64,000 nucleotides of DNA from Shewanella sp. Choline-02u-19 (GTDB lineage: Bacteria; Pseudomonadota; Gammaproteobacteria; Enterobacterales; Shewanellaceae), in NCBI RefSeq assembly GCF_002836205.1, contig NZ_PJBE01000012.1, forward strand, positions 372,001 through 436,000, in the 5' to 3' direction. Made by a program: the position numbers and the translations under genes. The notes beneath the pieces are model-generated. The model was not told where the DNA came from. It saw only the letters and a list, made by a program, of their open reading frames with translations, and ran no database searches. Each line of letters starts with the position of its first letter. Within the stretch, counting starts at the first letter, position 1. Shown piece by piece: positions 44,394-53,983 of the stretch.

Positions 44394-44816
44394 TCAATGT
44401 TCACTTTTATTTTGTCTTAGGGCTTTGGTTGCCCCTTTCTGCTTTTTACTATCAATGCGGCGACGTTGGCTGCCTTTAGTCGGTTTAGTGGCAATTCGCT
44501 TTTTTTGTACGACAGCGACACTCGCAACTAAAGCGACAAACTGCTCTAGCGCCGTTTGACGGTTAAAGTCCTGGCTACGACTCTGTTGGCATTTGATAAT
44601 GATCTTGCCACTTTTTGTGATGCGATGATCGGCTTTAGAGAGCAAACGTGCTTGGTAGAACTCAGGTAAAGATGAGTTCTTAATATCGAAAATCAGCTGC
44701 GCTGCAGTAGATACTTTATTGAGGTGTTGACCACCAGCGCCACTGGAGCGTATAAATTGCCATTCAATTTCGTTGTCTTGAATAGAAACCGCGTTGGATA
44801 TTTTAATTAATGCCAA
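44394..44816 (-). CDS. arfB: Peptidyl-tRNA hydrolase ArfB (ribosome rescue)
   Basis: The 140-residue release-factor homologue has the catalytic GGQ in RSSGAGGQHLNKVST (about residues 23-37) and a basic C-terminal tail ending in Lys/Arg-rich QRRRIDSKKQKGATKAL, which enters the empty mRNA channel of stalled ribosomes. It matches E. coli ArfB/YaeJ in length. The apparent start is TTG, with AGTAGG nine bases upstream; an ATG start in frame is not present. Confidence 0.92.
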   Translation of the reverse strand: MALIKISNAVSIQDNEIEWQFIRSSGAGGQHLNKVSTAAQLIFDIKNSSLPEFYQARLLSKADHRITKSGKIIIKCQQSRSQDFNRQTALEQFVALVASVAVVQKKRIATKPTKGSQRRRIDSKKQKGATKALRQNKSEH

Positions 44817-45008
44817 GGAATAATGCCTACTCTAAAAGGTTCATTTCAAGCCCAAGTTGACGATGCTAAGCTTGATGAAGGTCAATGTTAACAGACTTTA
44901 AGCTAAAATAAGGGCTTAAGCCGCTTTTCCTTCAATTTTGATTTGCTATCATCAAGCGATTATTGATACGACTTTTTAAACTAAAGTGTAGCGTTATGGA
45001 GCCTATAT

Positions 45009-45368
45009 ATGCTGTGTAAGATCCCAGATATCGCCAAAGGCGTCATTAGCTTATTTGCCAGTGGTCGATTATCCACTGAAGATTACGCTCAAATATTGCA
45101 GCCGATGATTGAAAAATACCGAGATAACAATGGCAAAGTGTGTTTATACGTTGAAGCAGATGTCTTGCTTGAAGGTTGGCAGCATGAGTCGTTAGCGGGG
45201 AGTGGCAAGGTGCAATTACCCAATTTCGAGGCCTTGGTACTGGTCGGTGGCCCTGACTGGTTTGGTAATGCCGTTAGGTTGCTAGGGCCCTTTATGCAAG
45301 GTGAAGTAGCGTGGTACCCGTTAGAGCAAAAACAACAAGCGATCGATTGGATTGCTGCGCGTACCTAG
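45009..45368 (+). CDS. SpoIIAA-like STAS/CRAL-TRIO-fold protein
   Basis: The 119-residue protein fits the SpoIIAA-like family (PF11964/DUF3478): VISLFASGRLSTEDYAQILQPMI, then GKVCLYVEADVLLEGW, and the end EVAWYPLEQKQQAIDWI. The family has a STAS-like fold; its role is unsettled. It is a single gene without a signal peptide. Confidence 0.78.
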   Translation: MLCKIPDIAKGVISLFASGRLSTEDYAQILQPMIEKYRDNNGKVCLYVEADVLLEGWQHESLAGSGKVQLPNFEALVLVGGPDWFGNAVRLLGPFMQGEVAWYPLEQKQQAIDWIAART

Positions 45369-45454
45369 AGTTTATATATGCATAGGTATTGGTATACTAG
45401 TCCAAGAATAAATACGGGTGAGTACTTGCTCTCAGTCTATAAAAAGGATTAAAG

Positions 45455-45631
45455 ATGTCTCTGTCAAAATTATCAGCAACATGTTTGGCGTTAGTGTTGG
45501 CCATGGGTATGACCGCCTGTGCGCCTGAAGTGGGTAGTGAAGCCTGGTGCCAGCAGATGAGTGAGAAACCGTCTGGGGACTGGAGCACTAATGAAGCTAC
45601 TGATTATGCGAAACATTGTGTATTTAAATAA
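45455..45631 (+). CDS. DUF3012 small lipoprotein
   Basis: A 58-residue protein, MSLSKLSATCLALV... with a lipoprotein signal (GMTAC, Cys at about 22). The mature part APEVGSEAWCQQMSEKPSGDW followed by EATDYAKHCVF is the typical DUF3012 pattern with two further Cys. AAAGGATTAAAG precedes the ATG. The function is unknown, but these short proteins are common in Shewanella and related genera. Confidence 0.85.
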   Translation: MSLSKLSATCLALVLAMGMTACAPEVGSEAWCQQMSEKPSGDWSTNEATDYAKHCVFK

Positions 45632-45661
45632 CGCTATCATCCCGCGGCACTAAATGCGATG

Positions 45662-45705
45662 AAGTTCACTAAGGGCAATATAAAAAGTTGTGCGAAGTGA
45701 ACTTT
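45662..45705 (+). other. Inverted repeat after the DUF3012 gene
   Basis: AAGTTCACT and AGTGAACTT form a 9-bp stem around a 26-nt loop, about 30 bp after the stop codon, followed by a short T tract. It is probably a weak terminator. Confidence 0.5.
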
Positions 45706-45769
45706 AAGATACTATGTCGGTCATATCTGGCAGACCGCTGTGTTTTTTAATTCAATTGATAGGTGAAGT

Positions 45770-46207
45770 TTGCGTTTATTTGCTCCTCAACATCTTCTAA
45801 AGCTAACAGCCGTGCTTATCGCGATTGTTCTCCTGCAATTTGTAGGCGGAAATCTTGGCGCGCACCAGTTACATTTAGGCGATCATGAGCAAGAGAGCGA
45901 ATGTCACCCACACGTCAAATTTAATGCTGAAGTCAGCACATTAGTGCAATGTATTGATGACTGTACCTGTTCGCTAGAGCAACAAGCTAGCGAACAAGGC
46001 TCTGCATTGCATAAACATACTATTGTTAAGACAGAGTCGAAGAGTTTTGATTTGTGTCTTGATTGCCCTTGTCATGGTGGTCATGTCACCGCAATGTCAA
46101 TTGCGTCGATAACACCTGCCATTCCAGTCGACGATATGTTGCATGCCAGTAATAAGCAATATCTACCACCCGTACCATTGCAAGATTACCGCCCTCCTAT
46201 AGTTTGA
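45770..46207 (+). CDS. His/Cys-rich small exported protein ahead of the czc-type operon
   Basis: The 145-residue protein has a hydrophobic N-terminus (about 10-29, signal or anchor) and a His/Cys-rich body: QLHLGDHEQESECHPH, CIDDCTCS and CLDCPCHGGH. These clusters suggest metal binding. Such a small protein commonly precedes CzcCBA-type operons in Shewanella and relatives. The start is TTG; AGGTGA three bases upstream aligns with the 3' end of the full ribosome-binding consensus, so the spacing is acceptable. About 355 bp separate it from the efflux genes. Confidence 0.7.
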   Translation: MRLFAPQHLLKLTAVLIAIVLLQFVGGNLGAHQLHLGDHEQESECHPHVKFNAEVSTLVQCIDDCTCSLEQQASEQGSALHKHTIVKTESKSFDLCLDCPCHGGHVTAMSIASITPAIPVDDMLHASNKQYLPPVPLQDYRPPIV

Positions 46208-46562
46208 TCCCTATCAGCACCAAAATACAAAAATTCTGAGTCACGATGATAGCGCTTTGCTCTCGTCGCTAACCTGCAGTTGTATTTTATCTTTGCTGAA
46301 TCTTTACCATTTATTTAGTGTGAAAAGTGCCTAGCAGACTACTTTTAGTGAGTCATATCACCACGGGTAATGCATCAAATGGCGCTTCCATACTACTCTT
46401 ATAAAGATTGATACAGATCGACCAACAACGCTTTAGTTGTAGGTGATTTGTATGATATCTGACGTAATTGTTCTCCAATTAAAGGTGTCTTTGAGCATTC
46501 ATTTTATGGATCTCTGAGGTAAACCTAAAATAGAGAATATCGTCGGATTGATAGGAATCGCG
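46208..46562. other. Intergenic region before the efflux operon
   Basis: No gene is supported. The stretch probably contains the efflux promoter and any metal-responsive operator, but I could not identify a convincing MerR- or CopY-type spacing or other dyad here. Confidence 0.3.
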
Positions 46563-47879
46563 ATGAAAAAAACCATAATCGCTACTCTGTTGCTCGGGTG
46601 TTGGGCAAGTGCCGTAACCTCACCAGTAATAGCAGCAGAAGCAGACTTAATGGCCGCAATGCCAGCCTCACAAATCAGCGCATCAAGTCACCAGGCTGGC
46701 CAGTTTAGCGACTGGCTGCCTAAAGTGATGTTGAGCTTTAACGCACTGCCAGAAATCCAAGCGCAAAGCGCACGACGTCAGCAGGCTCAATTGAGTGTTC
46801 AAGCCGCAGACAAAGCGGTTTATAACCCAGAATTGGGCATGAGCTATCAAAAAAATGACTCTGAAGCATCAGACGATACTTATACGCTCGACATCAGCCA
46901 AACCATCGATTGGGGAGACAAGCGTGGTGTTGCAATGCGGATGGCACAACTCGAAAACGAAATATTGCTGTCTGATATTACGCTCGAGCGCAGTCAAATG
47001 TTGGCTGAACGTCTGCAAGCGTTAGCGAATCAAGCCCAAGCTCAAAAAGCTCTTCAATTTCAAAAACAGCAGTTCAAACTCGCGAAAGCTCAACTGGATA
47101 TTGCCCGCCAACGTACAGAAGTGGGCGATTTGTCTAATGTTGAGTTGCAGCTAATGCAACTTGAGGTCGCCAGTAATGCTGCTGTTTACGCCTTAGCTGA
47201 GCAAGCGTCAATTGCGGCAGATGGTGCTGTTTTAGGGTTATTTGGAGAGGTGAACTTACCGTTTGCTGACTTCTTAAATACCTTAACTATTCAAGCCAGC
47301 AAGGTCGATGTATCTCCTGAACTGCCGGCATTGAAAAGTGCGTATCAGCAAGTATTAGTCGCTAAAGTGGCAGCTAAACAGGCCCAATCCGATAACGCTG
47401 CAGACCCCACGATTAGCTTAAGTGCTGAGAGAGAAGGTGATGAAAATAAAGTCGGTGTTGGTGTGTCAATACCGCTGCAGTTTAGAAATAACTACAGCGA
47501 AGTGATTGCGGTGGCTAATGAAGGGATCACGATTGCAGAGCAAACTTACCTTGCACAAGAACGTGTATTACTGCAGCAGCAAAAGCAGTTTACTTTAAGC
47601 CTACCTAGACTCACTCAGCATTATCAAGATTGGCGTGAGTTGGTACTGACTTCAGGTTTGGCGGCGGCAAAGAGCTTAGCGCAGCAATGGAAAACCGGTG
47701 ATATTAACACCAGTGATTACTTACAAAGCCAAAGACAGATGAGCAATAGCTATTTGGCTGGACTCGCTTTGGAATCAGCCCTGTATGAAAACTGGCTGAC
47801 ATGGATGGGAGCAAGTGGCCAACTTGAGTATTACCTCAATAGCCAGCTTCCACAAACAGCGCGTACCACGGTTAAGTAA
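46563..47879 (+). CDS. Outer-membrane efflux factor (CzcC/TolC family)
   Basis: About 438 residues with a signal peptide (MKKTIIATLLLGCWASA) and the TolC-type pattern of long amphipathic helices (AQSARRQQAQLSVQAADKAV; LFQKQ-type heptads; QKQFTLSLPRLTQHYQDWRELV). It forms the outer-membrane exit duct of a tripartite heavy-metal efflux pump with the next two genes. The ATG at 46563 has AGGA six bases upstream; the upstream in-frame start at 46548 is rejected. Confidence 0.88.
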   Translation: MKKTIIATLLLGCWASAVTSPVIAAEADLMAAMPASQISASSHQAGQFSDWLPKVMLSFNALPEIQAQSARRQQAQLSVQAADKAVYNPELGMSYQKNDSEASDDTYTLDISQTIDWGDKRGVAMRMAQLENEILLSDITLERSQMLAERLQALANQAQAQKALQFQKQQFKLAKAQLDIARQRTEVGDLSNVELQLMQLEVASNAAVYALAEQASIAADGAVLGLFGEVNLPFADFLNTLTIQASKVDVSPELPALKSAYQQVLVAKVAAKQAQSDNAADPTISLSAEREGDENKVGVGVSIPLQFRNNYSEVIAVANEGITIAEQTYLAQERVLLQQQKQFTLSLPRLTQHYQDWRELVLTSGLAAAKSLAQQWKTGDINTSDYLQSQRQMSNSYLAGLALESALYENWLTWMGASGQLEYYLNSQLPQTARTTVK

Positions 47880-47889
47880 GGGCCTGATT

Positions 47890-49218
47890 ATGGAAAGCAA
47901 TAGCATGAAAATCACTAATATTAAGACCAATAATATGATGACGGTAGAAAAAATGAATACTTCACTCAACATGTGCGCTAACAAGGGTGTTTTTGGATTA
48001 AATGCGATTACCCGCGCAATGAGCTTTGGTTTAATCATGGCGTTAAGCAGTGCGTTTATTATGCCGCTAGTGGCAACGGCGGGTGAAGGGCATGCCCATG
48101 AGCAAGAGAGTGTAGAAGAAACTTCAGTTAGCAAGGACGTAAGCACTGGCATTAAAGCAGACGATGGTCACGGCCATGATGCTGTCGGTGAAGCAGAAAC
48201 AGAAGAAGAGCATGGGCTCGATGCGCTAAAACTTACCACTGAACAGCGTGAATTGGCTGGGATAGAGGTGGTGACGTTAACCGAGCAGAGTTTTAGTTTA
48301 GAAGCCGTTGCTACGGCAACATTAGTCGTTGATCGCGACCGCACCGTTACCATTGCACCACAAGTTGATGTGCGCGTCCAAAAGCGCAATGTGGTACCAG
48401 GTCAAGAAGTTAAGCAAGGTGATATTTTGCTGACTTTAGGGGGGGTCGCAGTGGCTCAAGCACAGGCTGATTACATTAATGCCGCAGCGGAGTGGAGTCG
48501 AGTTAAACGCATGAGTAAAAGTGCAGTAAGTGCCAGTCGTCGCTTACAAGCCCAAGTCGATGCTGAGCTTAAGCGCGCCACACTTGAAGCGATGAAGATG
48601 ACATCTGAGCAGATAAAGGCATTGGCATCAAGCCCAGAAACCATCGGCAGCTATCAACTGTTAGCGCCGATCAATGGCCGAGTTCAACAGGACTTAGCCA
48701 TGTTAGGCCAGATTATTCCAGCGGGTACTGCAATAATGCAGCTGACTGATGAGTCGCATTTATGGGTGCAAGCTGAGCTTACACCAGCGCAAGCTGAGAA
48801 AGTGAGCATAGGCACTAAAGCGATTGTGAAAGTGGGAGATAAAAGTCTAAACGCCAAGATCATTGGTCGCTCACATGAGCTCGATAGTGTGACGCGTACC
48901 GAGCAAATTTTAGTGAGCTTTGAAAATGCGGGCTATGTATTACACGCCGGACAGTTTGCTGAACTTTATTTACCCGATGCGCAACAAGGTGGGGTGATAC
49001 TGCCTGATGCGGCGTTGACGCGTGGTGGCGATGGCGACTGGCAGGTGTTTATTGAAGATGAAGATGGTTTTGAAGCTCAGGAGGTTGAGGTTATTGAACG
49101 TCAACGTGGCATGAACCTAGTGCGTGGTTTAGCGTCAGGTTCTAAAGTCGTGGTTTCTGGAGCGTTCTTTTTAGCTTCTGAGCAAGCGAAGTCTGGCTTC
49201 GATATTCACAATCACTAA
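47890..49218 (+). CDS. Periplasmic adaptor (CzcB-type membrane fusion protein)
   Basis: About 442 residues. A membrane signal (about 45-68) follows a short N-terminal region. A His/Asp/Glu-rich segment (EGHAHEQESVEE, DDGHGHDAVGEAETEEEHG) comes next and may bind metal ions; then lipoyl-like halves (VVPGQEVKQGDILLTLGG and LLAPINGRVQQDLAMLGQI) and a beta-barrel domain. It links the inner-membrane pump to the outer-membrane factor. The ATG at 47890 has AAGGG eight bases upstream and begins 10 bp after the CzcC-like stop. Confidence 0.9.
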   Translation: MESNSMKITNIKTNNMMTVEKMNTSLNMCANKGVFGLNAITRAMSFGLIMALSSAFIMPLVATAGEGHAHEQESVEETSVSKDVSTGIKADDGHGHDAVGEAETEEEHGLDALKLTTEQRELAGIEVVTLTEQSFSLEAVATATLVVDRDRTVTIAPQVDVRVQKRNVVPGQEVKQGDILLTLGGVAVAQAQADYINAAAEWSRVKRMSKSAVSASRRLQAQVDAELKRATLEAMKMTSEQIKALASSPETIGSYQLLAPINGRVQQDLAMLGQIIPAGTAIMQLTDESHLWVQAELTPAQAEKVSIGTKAIVKVGDKSLNAKIIGRSHELDSVTRTEQILVSFENAGYVLHAGQFAELYLPDAQQGGVILPDAALTRGGDGDWQVFIEDEDGFEAQEVEVIERQRGMNLVRGLASGSKVVVSGAFFLASEQAKSGFDIHNH

Positions 49219-49229
49219 AGGCGGTCGCT

Positions 49230-52200
49230 ATGTTACAGAAATTAATTGATGCGGCGATCCGCAACCGTTTGATGGTGGTGCTTGCACTCGTCGGCGCGGT
49301 AATCGCCAGTGTGGCTATGCTGCCAAATCTAAATTTAGATGCATTTCCTGATGTTACCAATGTACAGGTAACCATCAATACGGCGGCTGAAGGACTTGCT
49401 GCTGAAGAAGTTGAGAAGTTAATTAGTTATCCCGTTGAGTCGGCAATGTACGCGCTGCCATCGGTAACCGAAGTGCGTTCTCTATCTCGTACCGGTTTAT
49501 CGATTGTGACCGTGGTATTTGAGGAAGGCACTGATATCTATTTTGCTCGTCAGCAAGTATTTGAACAGTTGCAAGCCGCCAGAGAGATGATCCCTGATGG
49601 GGTTGGGGTACCGGAAATTGGTCCCAACACCTCTGGTTTAGGGCAAATTTACCAATACATTTTGCGTGCAGACCCAGGTTCTGGTATTGACGCGTCGGAA
49701 CTTAGAAGCTTAAACGATTACCTGGTAAAGCTGATTTTGATGCCCGTTGGCGGCGTCACTGAAGTCTTGTCGTTTGGTGGTGAAGTTCGTCAATATCAAG
49801 TTCAGATCGATCCCAACAAGATGCGCAGCTACGGCTTATCGATGGCAGAGGTGACGAGCGCATTAGAGAGTAATAACCGTAACGCGGGCGGTTGGTTTAT
49901 GGACCAAGGCCAAGAACAGCTAGTGGTGCGCGGTTATGGTTTACTTCCAGCGGGCGACGCGGGTTTAAAAGCGATTAAGCAAATCCCACTCACTGAAGTT
50001 GGTGGCACACCGGTACGAGTGAGTGATATTGCTAATGTTGGGTACGGCAGCGAAATCCGTGTTGGCGCAGTAACCATGACTCGCCGTGATGAGGCGGGTA
50101 ATAAACAAGTCTTGGGTGAAGTTGTTGCGGGTGTGGTGCTTAAGCGAATGGGCGCGAACACCAAAGCAACCATTGATGATATTAGTGCGCGTACCGCATT
50201 GATAGAGCAGGCACTACCTGATGGCGTATCATTTGAGGTGTTTTACGATCAAGCGGATCTCGTCAACAGAGCAGTAGAGACAGTGCGTGATGCATTGTTA
50301 ATGGCCTTTGTGTTTATCGTGGTGATCTTAGCGTTATTTTTAGTCAACATTCGCGCCACCATGTTAGTACTGCTCTCTATTCCAGTCTCTATTGGTTTGG
50401 CATTACTGGTGATGTCTTACTTTGGTATGTCGGCAAACTTAATGTCACTCGGTGGCTTAGCGGTTGCGATTGGTATGTTGGTCGATGGCTCAGTGGTGAT
50501 GGTTGAGAATATTTTCAAACACCTTACCCAACCAGACCGACGTCACTTAGCTGATGCGCAAGCACGTGCATCGGGTGAGGATGATCCGCACCATGCCGGT
50601 GAAGATGGTCTTGAGCTGGATGAGCGTAGCGGTATCGCGATGCGGATCACGCTGGCAGCTAAAGAAGTGTGCAGTCCAATCTTCTTTGCGACCGCGATTA
50701 TTATCGTGGTGTTTGCCCCTTTATTCGCCTTAGAAGGTGTCGAAGGTAAGCTATTCCAACCGATGGCGATAAGTATCATTCTCGCCATGATCTCGGCACT
50801 CCTTGTCGCGCTCATCGCGGTACCGGCACTAGCGGTGTATCTCTTCAAGCATGGTGTGACACTCAAAGAAAGTGTGGTACTCAAACCTATTGATGCGGTA
50901 TATCGCAAGTTGTTGACCGCCACAATGGGCAGTCCTAAAGTGGTCGTTATAACTGCTGTGGTGATGTTTGCCATGAGCATGATGCTACTACCAAGATTGG
51001 GAACTGAATTTGTACCTGAACTTGAAGAGGGCACGATTAACTTACGTGTGACGCTAGCACCCACTGCCAGTTTAGGGACTTCTCTGGAAGTTGCACCAAA
51101 ACTGGAAGCTATGTTGCTTGAGTTCCCTGAAGTCGACTATGCCCTAAGCCGTATTGGTGCCCCTGAACTCGGTGGCGATCCGGAGCCTGTGAGCAATATC
51201 GAGATCTATATTGGCCTTAAGCCGATAGATCAGTGGGAGCATGCAGAAACACGCTTAGAGCTACAACGTAAAATGGAAGATAAACTCAGTATCTATCCTG
51301 GTCTGTTGTTTACTTTTTCCCAACCGATTGCGACCCGTGTAGATGAACTGCTGTCAGGTGTCAAAGCTCAGCTAGCGATTAAGATTTTTGGACCAGACTT
51401 GGACGTACTGTCTGAGCGTGGCCAAGCGTTAACCGACCTAGTGGCTAAAATCCCTGGTGCTGTTGATGTTTCTTTGGAGCAAGTAAGCGGTGAAGCACAG
51501 CTCGTCGTTCGTCCGAAGCGTGATCTATTAGCGCGTTACGGTATCAGCGTCGATGAAGTCATGAGTCTAGTTAGCCAAGGTATTGGTGGCGTGAGTGCCG
51601 GCCAAGTGATTGATGGTAATGCACGTTATGATATTAATGTGCGTTTAGCTAAAGAGTATCGTAGCTCTCCTGATGCCTTGCGTGACTTGCTGTTAACCGG
51701 AGTGAGTGGCGCAACGGTTCGTCTAGGAGAGGTTGCTGACGTTGTCATTGAAATGGCACCACCAAACATTCGTCGTGATGATGTGCAGCGCCGCGTAGTG
51801 GTGCAAGCTAACGTTGCTGGCCGCGATATGGGCTCAGTGGTTGATGATATCTATGCTGTGGTTCCACAAGCGGAACTTCCACCGGGTTATACCGTTGTGG
51901 TGGGTGGGCAATATGAAAACCAACAGCGTGCTCAACAGAAGCTCATGCTGGTAGTGCCTATCTCAATAGCGTTGATAGCACTGTTGCTGTACTTCTCTTT
52001 TGGTTCGATTAAGCAAGTGGCGCTCATTATGGCCAACGTACCTTTAGCATTGATTGGTGGTGTTGTTGCGCTTTATGCCAGCGGTACTTACCTTTCCGTA
52101 CCGAGCTCGATTGGTTTTATTACCTTGTTTGGTGTGGCAGTACTGAATGGTGTCGTGCTGGTGGATTCGATAAATCAGCGTCGAGCTAGTGTTAAATTTG

Positions 52201-52487
52201 AAACCAATGCGTCACTTTATGACGCGGTTTATGAAGGCACTGTGGGTCGTCTACGTCCGGTATTAATGACGGCATTGACCTCGGCGCTAGGATTGATCCC
52301 AATCTTAATCTCATCGGGTGTTGGCAGCGAAATTCAGCAACCTTTAGCCATAGTTATTATTGGTGGCTTATTCAGTTCAACTGCACTGACGTTGCTAGTA
52401 TTACCCACACTTTACCGCTGGTTGTATCAAAACCGTAGCAAGACTAACGATTCAGGTCTAAGTAAGGATTTTGAAACGCTCGACTAG
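49230..52487 (+). CDS. Heavy-metal RND efflux permease (CzcA family)
   Basis: A 1085-residue RND transporter with the duplicated 6+6 helix layout and large periplasmic loops. Family motifs: PNLNLDAFPDVTNVQVTI near the N-terminus, GGEVRQYQVQIDPNKMRSY, and TM4 GGLAVAIGMLVDGSVVMVENIF. The DFG of the zinc/cobalt/cadmium subgroup is AIG here, so the ion is uncertain. A cytoplasmic loop after TM4 is rich in His and acidic residues (SGEDDPHHAGEDGLELDE). It pumps divalent metals out using the proton gradient, with the two preceding genes. AAAGGCGG precedes the ATG. Confidence 0.93.
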   Translation: MLQKLIDAAIRNRLMVVLALVGAVIASVAMLPNLNLDAFPDVTNVQVTINTAAEGLAAEEVEKLISYPVESAMYALPSVTEVRSLSRTGLSIVTVVFEEGTDIYFARQQVFEQLQAAREMIPDGVGVPEIGPNTSGLGQIYQYILRADPGSGIDASELRSLNDYLVKLILMPVGGVTEVLSFGGEVRQYQVQIDPNKMRSYGLSMAEVTSALESNNRNAGGWFMDQGQEQLVVRGYGLLPAGDAGLKAIKQIPLTEVGGTPVRVSDIANVGYGSEIRVGAVTMTRRDEAGNKQVLGEVVAGVVLKRMGANTKATIDDISARTALIEQALPDGVSFEVFYDQADLVNRAVETVRDALLMAFVFIVVILALFLVNIRATMLVLLSIPVSIGLALLVMSYFGMSANLMSLGGLAVAIGMLVDGSVVMVENIFKHLTQPDRRHLADAQARASGEDDPHHAGEDGLELDERSGIAMRITLAAKEVCSPIFFATAIIIVVFAPLFALEGVEGKLFQPMAISIILAMISALLVALIAVPALAVYLFKHGVTLKESVVLKPIDAVYRKLLTATMGSPKVVVITAVVMFAMSMMLLPRLGTEFVPELEEGTINLRVTLAPTASLGTSLEVAPKLEAMLLEFPEVDYALSRIGAPELGGDPEPVSNIEIYIGLKPIDQWEHAETRLELQRKMEDKLSIYPGLLFTFSQPIATRVDELLSGVKAQLAIKIFGPDLDVLSERGQALTDLVAKIPGAVDVSLEQVSGEAQLVVRPKRDLLARYGISVDEVMSLVSQGIGGVSAGQVIDGNARYDINVRLAKEYRSSPDALRDLLLTGVSGATVRLGEVADVVIEMAPPNIRRDDVQRRVVVQANVAGRDMGSVVDDIYAVVPQAELPPGYTVVVGGQYENQQRAQQKLMLVVPISIALIALLLYFSFGSIKQVALIMANVPLALIGGVVALYASGTYLSVPSSIGFITLFGVAVLNGVVLVDSINQRRASVKFETNASLYDAVYEGTVGRLRPVLMTALTSALGLIPILISSGVGSEIQQPLAIVIIGGLFSSTALTLLVLPTLYRWLYQNRSKTNDSGLSKDFETLD

Positions 52488-52767
52488 TCATACTTCAAAC
52501 GCCCTAAGCGGATTTTAGCTGGGGCATTTTAAATTTTCCTTTGGCAAGGCTGCTGAAAGAGGTTGAAAGTGAGATACACAGCATTAGTCTGCCTGAGTAT
52601 CTTATTCAGCCTTTATCGATACGGCTTGCTGGTCGTTACGGCATTGGGCTTATGATTAAGGCGTTGCGGTGTGAAAGAGTCAAAAGCGTTGGCTGTTTAC
52701 TAGCATTACGGCGAGGTTGCCTAACCTGCTTCATCATTGGCTAATGTGCGACTGGTAAATTTAGTAC
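52488..52767. other. Region after the efflux operon without a supported gene
   Basis: An imperfect hairpin (GCCC...GGGC, about 52501-52527) lies just after the stop codon and may weaken transcription. A 67-codon frame at 52541-52744 lacks a ribosome site and any family signal. Confidence 0.4.
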
Positions 52768-52794
52768 GCGGAGCAGGATTGCTCCGCTTTTTTT
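52768..52794 (+). terminator. Intrinsic terminator
   Basis: GCGGAGCA-GGAT-TGCTCCGC followed by seven T residues, about 280 bp beyond the CzcA-like stop. It probably ends the efflux transcript. Confidence 0.9.
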
Positions 52795-53018
52795 GGCGGT
52801 TTAAAGATGGACGCTAAGATATTTTCTCATTTCAGTTCCCGCATTTCTCCACTTTCCAGTTGTTATTTATCAGCTAATCCTAACGTTTGTTAAGTGTCTT
52901 TTTGGCAAGGCAGTAGCGCAATAAAAAAACCATCAAGTGATCTAGCGAATAGAGCGTTATGAGTTAAGCTTAGAGCGGTATTCTGCAGTATAAAGGTTTG
53001 TTGTACATGGAGGGAAAG

Positions 53019-53900
53019 GTGCGTAAGTGTTTATATATAGGCCAAGCTAGGCGAATATTACCTTTGCTTAGTATGATGCTGGTTGTGGTTTGTTTTTCCT
53101 CGTCAGCTAATCAATGGGAGCAAGCAGATTCTCCTTATGGAGGAAGTGTTGCCGCGATGGGCAGTTATGCTAATGGTTGCTTGGCTGGAGCGGAGGCACT
53201 GCCTTTGTCTGGAGAGGGATTCCAAGTTATTCGCACCCAGCGACAGCGCTATTATGGTCATCCGTTACTTATTTCATTTATCACTGACTTTGCCAGTGAC
53301 TTTCAACAAAATAACCATAGCGATCTATTAATTGCGGATATGTCTATGCCACGCGGAGGTAACTTCAGCCATGGTCATTCAAGCCATCAAATAGGGCTAG
53401 ATGTGGATATTTGGCTTAAGCTGACTGAGCAACCGTTAACGGTAGCAGAGCGAGAGCAACCACAGCCTTTTGATATCGTTAATACTAAGCAATTCACGCT
53501 TGATAATCAGCAATGGCTGCCCGAGCATACTCGCATGCTGAAATTGGCAGCTGAAGACAGCCGCGTAGCGCGTATTTTTGTTAGTCCGGTGATTAAACAA
53601 CACGTATGCAATATGGAGTTGGCCAATGATAACTGGCTTAGTAAAGTCCGCCCGTGGTGGGGGCATACTTATCATATGCATGTAAGGCTGCATTGTCCTG
53701 AAGGTGATGCTCGCTGCATTAATCAGGCCCCGATACCTAAGGGTAATGGTTGTAATGAACTGAGCTGGTGGAAGCAACAGATGACTCAAACCAAGCCTAA
53801 ATCCACCTCTAAAAAGTCCGCAAAAACGGCTAAAAAGAAAAAAGAAAAGGTTAAGCCAAAGCAGTGTGCACAGCTACTCGACTATAGTGCAGCGAAATAA
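53019..53900 (+). CDS. mepA: Penicillin-insensitive murein endopeptidase MepA
   Basis: About 293 residues with a signal or anchor (about 13-34). It is an M74 (LAS family) metallo-endopeptidase that cuts D-Ala-meso-DAP cross-links. Zinc-site motifs: HGHSSHQIGLDVDIW (HxxGxxxD) and GHTYHMHVRL (HxH). Disulfide cysteines typical of the family are present (ANGCLAGAE, HCPEGDARC, GNGCNEL). GTG at 53019 has GGAGG five bases upstream, better than the in-frame starts at 52998 or 53007. An unusual Lys-rich segment, KKSAKTAKKKKEKVKPK, lies near the C-terminus before the final QCAQLLDYSAAK. Confidence 0.92.
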   Translation: MRKCLYIGQARRILPLLSMMLVVVCFSSSANQWEQADSPYGGSVAAMGSYANGCLAGAEALPLSGEGFQVIRTQRQRYYGHPLLISFITDFASDFQQNNHSDLLIADMSMPRGGNFSHGHSSHQIGLDVDIWLKLTEQPLTVAEREQPQPFDIVNTKQFTLDNQQWLPEHTRMLKLAAEDSRVARIFVSPVIKQHVCNMELANDNWLSKVRPWWGHTYHMHVRLHCPEGDARCINQAPIPKGNGCNELSWWKQQMTQTKPKSTSKKSAKTAKKKKEKVKPKQCAQLLDYSAAK

Positions 53901-53926
53901 CCCTTACCTTCAGTATCAATAAAAAA

Positions 53927-53950
53927 GCCCTGCATCGGCCGATGCAGGGC
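53927..53950. terminator. Bidirectional intrinsic terminator
   Basis: GCCCTGCATC-GGCC-GATGCAGGGC, preceded by an A run and followed by T residues, so it can end both mepA and the convergent fusion gene. Confidence 0.9.
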
Positions 53951-53983
53951 TTTCGTTTTCAGTACTAATTTTTGAGTACTAGT

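Noticed and set aside
45397..45588. 63-codon minus-strand frame over the DUF3012 gene
   Set aside because: The opposite strand holds a gene with a lipobox, family pattern and ribosome site.
52541..52744. 67-codon frame after the efflux operon
   Set aside because: It has no ribosome site and no family signal, and it lies between a weak hairpin and a strong terminator.
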